Part shown: positions 57,113-64,000 of the stretch, one piece after another | Layout: each line of letters opens with the position of its first letter | Numbering within the stretch: position 1 is the stretch's first letter | DNA from: Duganella aquatilis | GTDB taxonomy: Bacteria > Pseudomonadota > Gammaproteobacteria > Burkholderiales > Burkholderiaceae_D | Direction: 5' to 3' | Length of the DNA stretch: 64,000 bases | Assembly (NCBI RefSeq): GCF_009674565.1 | Contig: NZ_WKJL01000008.1 | Location: 124,001-188,000 of the forward strand | The notes under the pieces: generated by a model | Databases searched by the model: none | Seen by the model: the letters and a program-made list of their open reading frames with translations, nothing else | What the model was told of the DNA's origin: nothing | Made by a program: the position numbers and the translations under genes

Positions 57113-57853
57113 ATGGCAAGAGTGGCATTGGTAACCGGTGGCATGGGTGGTCTGGGCGAGGCAATCAGTTATAAACTGTCGGCGCTGGGTTATTGCGTCG
57201 TGACGACTTATTCGCCAGGCAATCCGAAGGTGGAACAGTGGCTGGCGACGACGCGCGACCAGGGCTACAACTTCCGCGCCTATCCATGCGACGTGTCGGA
57301 CTACGAGTCGGCACAGGCCTGCATCGCCGCGATCGAAAAGGACATCGGCCCGGTCGACATCCTGATCAACAACGCCGGCATCACGCGCGACATGACGTTC
57401 AAGAAAATGGACAAGGTGAACTGGGACGCGGTCATGAAGACCAACCTGGATTCCGTGTTCAACATGACCAAGCCGGTGTGCGACGGCATGATCGAGCGCG
57501 GCTGGGGCCGCATCATCAATATCTCGTCGGTTAACGGCCAGAAGGGCGCGTTCGGCCAGACCAACTATTCGGCCGCCAAGGCCGGCATGCACGGCTTCAC
57601 CAAGGCGCTGGCGCTGGAAGTGGCCAAGAAGGGCGTGACCGTCAACACCATCTCGCCGGGCTATATCGGCACCAAGATGGTGATGGAGATCCCGCAGGAC
57701 GTGCTGGACAGCAAAATCATCCCGCAGATCCCGATGGGCCGCCTGGGCAAGCCGGACGAAGTGGCGGGCCTGGTGGCTTACCTGTCGTCGGATGAGGCGG
57801 CCTTTGTGACCGGCGCCAACATCGCCATCAACGGCGGTCAGCACATGTCGTAA
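57113..57853 (+). CDS. phaB: Acetoacetyl-CoA reductase
   Basis: 246 residues of the short-chain dehydrogenase family: cofactor loop TGGMGGLGEAI, NNAGITRD, catalytic serine in NISSVNG and YSAAKAG (Tyr and Lys). It reduces acetoacetyl-CoA to (R)-3-hydroxybutyryl-CoA with NADPH, feeding polyhydroxyalkanoate synthase, which is not encoded in this window. GAGGGG lies ahead of the ATG. A terminator follows the gene. Confidence 0.95.
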   Translation: MARVALVTGGMGGLGEAISYKLSALGYCVVTTYSPGNPKVEQWLATTRDQGYNFRAYPCDVSDYESAQACIAAIEKDIGPVDILINNAGITRDMTFKKMDKVNWDAVMKTNLDSVFNMTKPVCDGMIERGWGRIINISSVNGQKGAFGQTNYSAAKAGMHGFTKALALEVAKKGVTVNTISPGYIGTKMVMEIPQDVLDSKIIPQIPMGRLGKPDEVAGLVAYLSSDEAAFVTGANIAINGGQHMS

Positions 57854-57877
57854 CACGCGGCACCGTTGAAACGCCAG

Positions 57878-57910
57878 AGCCGGGTTCGTTCGCGATCCCG
57901 GCTTTTTTTT
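57878..57910 (+). terminator. Rho-independent terminator of phaAB
   Basis: AGCCGGG (57878-57884) pairs with CCCGGCT (57897-57903) and is followed by eight T residues ending at 57910. It lies 24 bp after the phaB stop. Confidence 0.88.
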
Positions 57911-57944
57911 CGTACAATCTGCTATCGATGCCTAAAGGATAGCC

Positions 57945-58901
57945 ATGTTCGACCCTGCCTCCACCTTGTTCCCGCCGATCGCGCCGTCCCGTCACGGCAT
58001 GCTGGCGGTCGACGACGTCCACACCATTTATTGGGAAGAGGTCGGCAATCCGGCAGGCATCCCGGTGATTTTCCTGCATGGCGGCCCCGGCGCCGGCCTG
58101 TCGCCGCAGCACCGCCGCTTCTTCGATCCGGAACAGTACCGCGTGATCCTGTTCGACCAGCGCGGCGCCGGCAAGTCGACGCCGGTAGGCGAGTGCCGCA
58201 ACAACACCACCCAGCTGCTGATCGCGGACATCGAACGCCTGCGCCTGATGTTCGGTATAGAACAATGGCTGGTGTTTGGCGGTTCGTGGGGATCGACGCT
58301 GGCGCTGGCCTACGGCGAGGCGCATCCGGAGCGCTGCCTCGGCTTCGTGCTGCGCGGCATTTTCCTGTGCACGCAAAAGGAAATCGACTGGTTCCTCGAC
58401 GGCGCCCAGTGGTTCCATCCTGAAATCCACGCCGAATTCATCGCGCCGATTCCAGAGGCCGAGCGCGGCGACCTGCTGCAGGCGTATGTGAAGCGCATCA
58501 TGAGCGACGACCCGGCCGTGCACTGGCCGGCGGTACGGGCCTGGAGCCGTTTCGAGGGCCGCCGCGTGTTCCTGCTGCCGCAGCCCGACGATACGCCGTC
58601 CGACGCGCTGGACCTGGGCATCGGCCGGCTGGAGTCGCACTACATGGCCAACCTCGGCTTCTTCAGCGACGACCAGCTGGTGCGGAACGTCAGCCGCATC
58701 GCCCATCTGCCGGTGGTGATCGTGCAGGGCCGCTACGACGTGATCTGCCCGCCGGTATCGGCCTGGCGGCTGCACCAGGCCTGGCCCGGCTCGGTGCTGC
58801 ACATGATTCCGGACGCCGGCCACGGCGCCATGGAAAAAGGCATCGCGCAGGCGCTGGTGACGGCCACCGAGCAGTTCAAGCAGCAGCGCCGCTTTGCCTG
58901 A
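57945..58901 (+). CDS. pip: Proline iminopeptidase
   Basis: 318 residues of the alpha/beta-hydrolase fold, peptidase family S33. Nucleophile S114 lies in FGGSWGSTLAL; the oxyanion region is FLHGGPGAG, with DQRGAGKSTP following. The acid is in GRYDVICP and the histidine in DAGHGAME. It releases N-terminal proline from peptides in the cytoplasm. The ATG follows AAAGGAT. It is transcribed after the phaAB terminator and upstream of the DUF2721 gene. Confidence 0.95.
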   Translation: MFDPASTLFPPIAPSRHGMLAVDDVHTIYWEEVGNPAGIPVIFLHGGPGAGLSPQHRRFFDPEQYRVILFDQRGAGKSTPVGECRNNTTQLLIADIERLRLMFGIEQWLVFGGSWGSTLALAYGEAHPERCLGFVLRGIFLCTQKEIDWFLDGAQWFHPEIHAEFIAPIPEAERGDLLQAYVKRIMSDDPAVHWPAVRAWSRFEGRRVFLLPQPDDTPSDALDLGIGRLESHYMANLGFFSDDQLVRNVSRIAHLPVVIVQGRYDVICPPVSAWRLHQAWPGSVLHMIPDAGHGAMEKGIAQALVTATEQFKQQRRFA

Positions 58902-58961
58902 AAACGGCCCGTCCGAGACGCGGGCTGCTACACTGTGAACTAATCGATAAGAATAAAACGT

Positions 58962-59411
58962 ATGGCAATCATGAACATCCAGACCGGGGACATCGGTCAT
59001 ATCATTCAACTGGCGATCGCGCCGGTGTTCCTGCTCTCGGGCGTGTGCACCAACCTGATCGTGCTGACCAACCGGCTGGCGCGCATCATCGACCGTTCGC
59101 GCGTGCTGGAAGACCGGCTCGATGTCGCCTACAGCGACCCGTACCTGAATGAGCTGGATCTGCTGTACCGCCGTTCGCACCTGATCAATATGTCGATCGG
59201 CCTGTCGACCGCCTGCGGACTGATGGTCTGCCTGATCATCGCCCTGCTGTTCCTGGGGGACATCACCAACATCGCGCTCGATAAATACATCGCCAGCATG
59301 TTCGTGGTGGCGGTGTTCTGCCTGGTCGGCAGCTTTGTCGCCCTTATGCGCGAAATCTTTGTGGCGTCGGCGTGGATGCGTTCCCAGCGCCACGTGCGCC
59401 GCAAGCGTTAA
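58962..59411 (+). CDS. DUF2721 membrane protein
   Basis: 149 residues with three hydrophobic helices at about 10-35 (IIQLAIAPVFLLSGVCTNLIVLTNRLARI), 75-97 and 105-130. A conserved cytoplasmic segment RIIDRSRVLEDRL follows the first helix, as in DUF2721 proteins. The C-terminus is strongly basic (SQRHVRRKR). The function of the family is unknown. It lies 60 bp after pip. Confidence 0.85.
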   Translation: MAIMNIQTGDIGHIIQLAIAPVFLLSGVCTNLIVLTNRLARIIDRSRVLEDRLDVAYSDPYLNELDLLYRRSHLINMSIGLSTACGLMVCLIIALLFLGDITNIALDKYIASMFVVAVFCLVGSFVALMREIFVASAWMRSQRHVRRKR

Positions 59412-59431
59412 CCTTTTTTTGTGAGAACATC

Positions 59432-59884
59432 ATGCACGACTACCAACGCCCGCCCACCCTGTACCGCTACGGCGTGCGCGAAGACCTGGAACTGGCGCTG
59501 ACCCAGGGCCAGTTCATCCTCCGTCCCGCCTCCAACTGCCTGACCCTGAGCTTTTCGCAGGCCTGGGACAGCAAGCTGTTCGAGCTGTTCTCGTCGGATG
59601 CCTGCCTGATCGTGCACAACACCGAGGAATTCGGCGAGCGCCTGCACCGCGCGGTGCAGCGTGCCTTGCCCAGCTGGGCCGGCATCGACGGCGCCGTGGA
59701 ATACGGCACGCGCGCGGCCCTGGGCGCGGCCTTCACCAAGACCGCCGCCGAAGCGCAGGAGCAGGAGTGGCAGTTCGCGTGGCGCGCCATGCAGGCGCAA
59801 TTGAGTCTGAATCCGGTGCTGATCAAGATCGGCAGCCTGGAAAACTTCGCCGAGCTGCGCTCGCAGGACACCTACCTGGCTTAA
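59432..59884 (+). CDS. Conserved hypothetical soluble protein
   Basis: 150 residues, no signal peptide or membrane segment. The opening HDYQRPPTLYRYGVREDLELALTQGQFILRPA and the segment FSQAWDSKLFELFSSDACLIVHNTEEFGERL suggest a compact alpha/beta protein. I do not recognise a family. The start at 59432 is 20 bp after the DUF2721 gene, so the two are probably co-transcribed. Its end overlaps the convergent SRPBCC gene by four bases. Confidence 0.75.
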   Translation: MHDYQRPPTLYRYGVREDLELALTQGQFILRPASNCLTLSFSQAWDSKLFELFSSDACLIVHNTEEFGERLHRAVQRALPSWAGIDGAVEYGTRAALGAAFTKTAAEAQEQEWQFAWRAMQAQLSLNPVLIKIGSLENFAELRSQDTYLA

Positions 59885-60477
59885 GGCTGGGGAATCGCCT
59901 CGACCTTCGGCGCGTCGCGCCGATCGAGGCGCGCCAGCACGGCGTTCATCATTTTCTCGATGTCGCCGCGCACCATCTTGGCGCCGAGCAGGCTGGGGAC
60001 GTAGAAGTTCGGCATCAGTTTGCCGTGGTAGATGATTTTGGTGCCGCCGGTTTCCGGCACCGGCACCAGTTCCCAGCGTGCCTCGTAATGTTTCATGTCG
60101 CCGGAGATCAGCGAGATCTCGATCGAGGACATCGGCTGTTCGACCGCGCGCACGATCAGGTGGATGGTCTTGGCCATGAACAGGAAGCGCGCCACGCCGA
60201 ATTGTTCGATGATCACTTCACCGCCGTTGCGCGACAAAACCTTGGACGATTCCATGTCCGGCACGAATTCCGCCATGCGGTCGTAACCGGTGAGGATGCG
60301 CCATACCTTGGGCAGTGGCGCGGCCACCGTGCCGGTGGCGTCCACTTCATACATATGTTGGCCGTCCTGATCGACGCGGTTGACCGACACTTCCAGCTTA
60401 GGCAATTCAAGCTTTGGTGTTTGCGCCATCACCGGGGCGGTCACACCCAACAACAAAAACACAAGGAATCGCATCAT
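59881..60477 (-). CDS. Secreted SRPBCC/START-fold (polyketide cyclase-like) protein
   Basis: 198 residues with a signal peptide (RFLVFLLLGVTAPVMAQ). A helix-grip domain follows: VDATGTVAAPLPKVWRILTGYDRMAEFVPDMESSKVL, then alternating strands and the long C-terminal helix KMVRGDIEKMMNAVLARLD. This is the lipid- or hydrophobic-ligand-binding fold seen in RatA/Coq10-type proteins, here exported to the periplasm. The ligand is unknown. The gene is divergent from fadH by 96 bp. Confidence 0.8.
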   Translation of the reverse strand: MMRFLVFLLLGVTAPVMAQTPKLELPKLEVSVNRVDQDGQHMYEVDATGTVAAPLPKVWRILTGYDRMAEFVPDMESSKVLSRNGGEVIIEQFGVARFLFMAKTIHLIVRAVEQPMSSIEISLISGDMKHYEARWELVPVPETGGTKIIYHGKLMPNFYVPSLLGAKMVRGDIEKMMNAVLARLDRRDAPKVEAIPQP

Positions 60478-60534
60478 TCGACCAGCGTACGGTAAAGGGT
60501 GGCAGAATACAAGAGCAGCACGCACGGACTTTAG

Positions 60535-62619
<2,085 letters not shown>

Positions 62620-62629
62620 CAGCGGGCGG

Positions 62630-63412
62630 TCAGCAGCTGCTCTCGGCGCTGCGCTTGTCCAGGTATTTCTGCACGCTGTGCGCCTTGTTCATGCGTTCGA
62701 CCGCCTCGTTCAGCGCCGGTATATAGCTGTTGAAGGACGAGGCTTTCGGCACCGCGATCACCGCCGGTTCCGCGTTGACCGACTTGGGCGTCACCACCCA
62801 TTTGCCGGTGGCGGGGAACAGGCAATTCAGGCGCACTTCCAGCTGCGGCGCGGTGCGGTTGCTGTCGACCAGCACCGCGTCGACGCGGCCGGTGTCCAGC
62901 ATCTTGAAGCGGCTGGCGATCGTGACAGCGTTTTCTTCGACGGTAAAAGTCTTGCCGCGATGCGCTTCGAAATCAGGGCCGAACTGGCCGCCGCTGGGAA
63001 TCGAGATGACCTTGCCGCGCAAGTCTTCCCAGGTGCGGAAATCGATCGGCCGCTGCGTCGTCGTCACCAGCCATTGGTTGACTTCATACAGCGGCTTGGT
63101 GAAGTTGAAGATGCGCGCGCGTTCCGGTGTTTCGGCGGCGCCGAACAGCAGGCCTTCGCCATTCTTCGCCTTCATCTGCGCGCGGCGCCATGGATAGGCA
63201 TGCACCACCAGCTTCAGTCCCGATTCGGCCGCCAGCAGGTTGATGATGCCGCTCATGGTCACCATGCCGGTGGAGGGCTGGCCATTCGGTTCGATCTGCT
63301 CGGGCAGGAATACCGGGATCTCCTGCCGTTCATCGGCCTGGGTGGCCGATTGGGCCGGCGTTACGGCGCTCAGGACGGCGAGCGCCAACAAGGCGAGTAC
63401 AGTGTTCTTCAT
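62630..63412 (-). CDS. Periplasmic type 2 substrate-binding protein (transporter family 3-like)
   Basis: 260 residues with a signal peptide (KNTVLALLALAVLSAVTPAQSA). Two lobes follow (MVTMSGIINLLAAESGLKLVVHAYPWRRAQMKAKNGEG; WEDLRGKVISIPSGGQFGPDFE; GRVDAVLVDSN). This is the amino-acid-type solute-binding fold without an adjacent permease or ATPase, so it may serve as a stand-alone sensor or binding protein. Its start codon shares one base with the stop of the Kef-type gene upstream, which implies co-translation with that transporter. Confidence 0.85.
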   Translation of the reverse strand: MKNTVLALLALAVLSAVTPAQSATQADERQEIPVFLPEQIEPNGQPSTGMVTMSGIINLLAAESGLKLVVHAYPWRRAQMKAKNGEGLLFGAAETPERARIFNFTKPLYEVNQWLVTTTQRPIDFRTWEDLRGKVISIPSGGQFGPDFEAHRGKTFTVEENAVTIASRFKMLDTGRVDAVLVDSNRTAPQLEVRLNCLFPATGKWVVTPKSVNAEPAVIAVPKASSFNSYIPALNEAVERMNKAHSVQKYLDKRSAESSC

Positions 63413-64000
63413 TAATGCGCGTGGTCGGTTTTCTTGAGCGTGTCCATCACGTAGGCGGTCATGCCCTTGGCCAGTTCCTGCTCGCCCATGAAGATCTCGC
63501 CGGCGCGCTCGCTGCGCAGCAGGTCCGCTTCCGCATCGTTGTGGGTACGCACCACGGTCTTGATGCCGGGATTGAGCGCGCGCGCGGTTTCGATCATGGC
63601 GCGCACGTGGAAGGTGTCCGGCGTGGCGATCACCAGCATCGACGCGTGCTGGATGTGGGCCTGGATCAGCACCGCCGGCTCGCCGGCGTTGCCGGCCACC
63701 GCGGGCGTGCCTTCCTTGCGCAGCTGGTCCACCACTTCGCGGTTCTGCTCCGCCACCACGTAGGGAATCTTTTGCTCCTTGAGCGCGGCGGCGATGCGGC
63801 GGCCCACGCGGCCGTAGCCGACCAGCACCACCTGGTTGCGCAGGTGCTCGTGCGGCACGTTCATCGGCAGCTCGGCCAGCGGGTCGGCCGGGCGGTCGAA
63901 CTTGGCGGCCAGGCCGGGATTCTTGCCCAGCCAGCGCTCCAGCGGCTTGGTGAGGCGGAACACCACCGGATTGACGGCGATGGAGATGATGGCGCCGGCC
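63412..64000 (-). CDS. Kef/YbaL-type monovalent cation:proton antiporter, C-terminal part (cut by window end)
   Basis: The frame is open from the window end (AGAIISIAVNPVVFRL) to the stop at 63412. The end of the last membrane helix is followed by a regulatory RCK/TrkA-N domain (NQVVLVGYGRVGRRIAAALKEQKIPYVVAEQN, AGNAGEPAVLIQAHIQHASMLVIAT, ARALNPGIKTVVRTHND). The first residues and linker (PLERWLGKNPGLAAKFDRP) resemble YbaL/KefB-type K+/H+ antiporters. The true start is outside the window. Confidence 0.88.
   Translation of the reverse strand, partial: AGAIISIAVNPVVFRLTKPLERWLGKNPGLAAKFDRPADPLAELPMNVPHEHLRNQVVLVGYGRVGRRIAAALKEQKIPYVVAEQNREVVDQLRKEGTPAVAGNAGEPAVLIQAHIQHASMLVIATPDTFHVRAMIETARALNPGIKTVVRTHNDAEADLLRSERAGEIFMGEQELAKGMTAYVMDTLKKTDHAH

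Overview
The window is about 64 kb of GC-rich, densely packed bacterial chromosome. Gene content and order point to a betaproteobacterium of the Oxalobacteraceae (Duganella/Massilia/Janthinobacterium-like). The pointers are a hemA-prfA-(dsbB)-prmC cluster, minCDE, phaA-phaB, divergent metE/metR, and a chemoreceptor ending in a DWEEF tether. The genus is inferred from content, not from a search. I saw no rRNA, tRNA, CRISPR array, insertion sequence or prophage, and no gene-free stretch longer than 300 bases.

Left part (1-12950). This holds the tail of an unrecognised gene, a 101-bp palindromic intergenic element, a small periplasmic molybdopterin-fold protein divergent from an AlkB dioxygenase, a methyl-accepting chemotaxis protein and an 8-stranded outer-membrane barrel. 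A lower-GC islet of three small orphan genes follows (two membrane proteins and a winged-helix-like protein). Next come ettA with its terminator, an alpha-amino acid ester hydrolase-like enzyme, rarD divergent from kup, and a tandem-FKBP lipoprotein.

Export locus (12996-22558). Two large FtsX-type permeases, a LolD/MacB-like ATPase and an HlyD-type adaptor form one minus-strand operon. Divergent from it are an NtrC-type response regulator and an NtrB-type kinase. The intergenic region carries a consensus sigma-54 promoter for the exporter and two copies of TGTTC-N6-GGACA placed like enhancer sites. This looks like a self-contained signal-activated export system and is the best-supported uncharacterised system here.

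Middle (22555-30030). elaA-type acetyltransferase, ohr (organic peroxide resistance), and a Fur-boxed PepSY/flavodoxin/reductase fusion, likely a ferric-siderophore reductase. Then a serine hydrolase, and gshA overlapping an acetylpolyamine amidohydrolase-like gene.

Giant surface protein (30031-43086). One 4351-residue ORF has a DUF4347 head, 28 Ig-like repeats of two alternating types, RTX calcium-binding repeats and two DUF4214 modules. It looks like a type I-secreted adhesin, but no secretion genes are in the window. Immediately downstream is an unusual regulator pair: a receiver-AraC response regulator that seems to start at ATT, and a soluble histidine-kinase-like protein with degenerate ATPase and receiver parts.

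Right part (44913-64000). Housekeeping genes: the hemA-prfA-dsbB-prmC operon, an orphan OmpR regulator, a DUF697-like protein, minCDE, metE/metR, phaA-phaB, proline iminopeptidase, DUF2721, small conserved proteins, fadH, a periplasmic solute-binding protein, and the C-terminal part of a Kef-type K+/H+ antiporter cut by the window edge.
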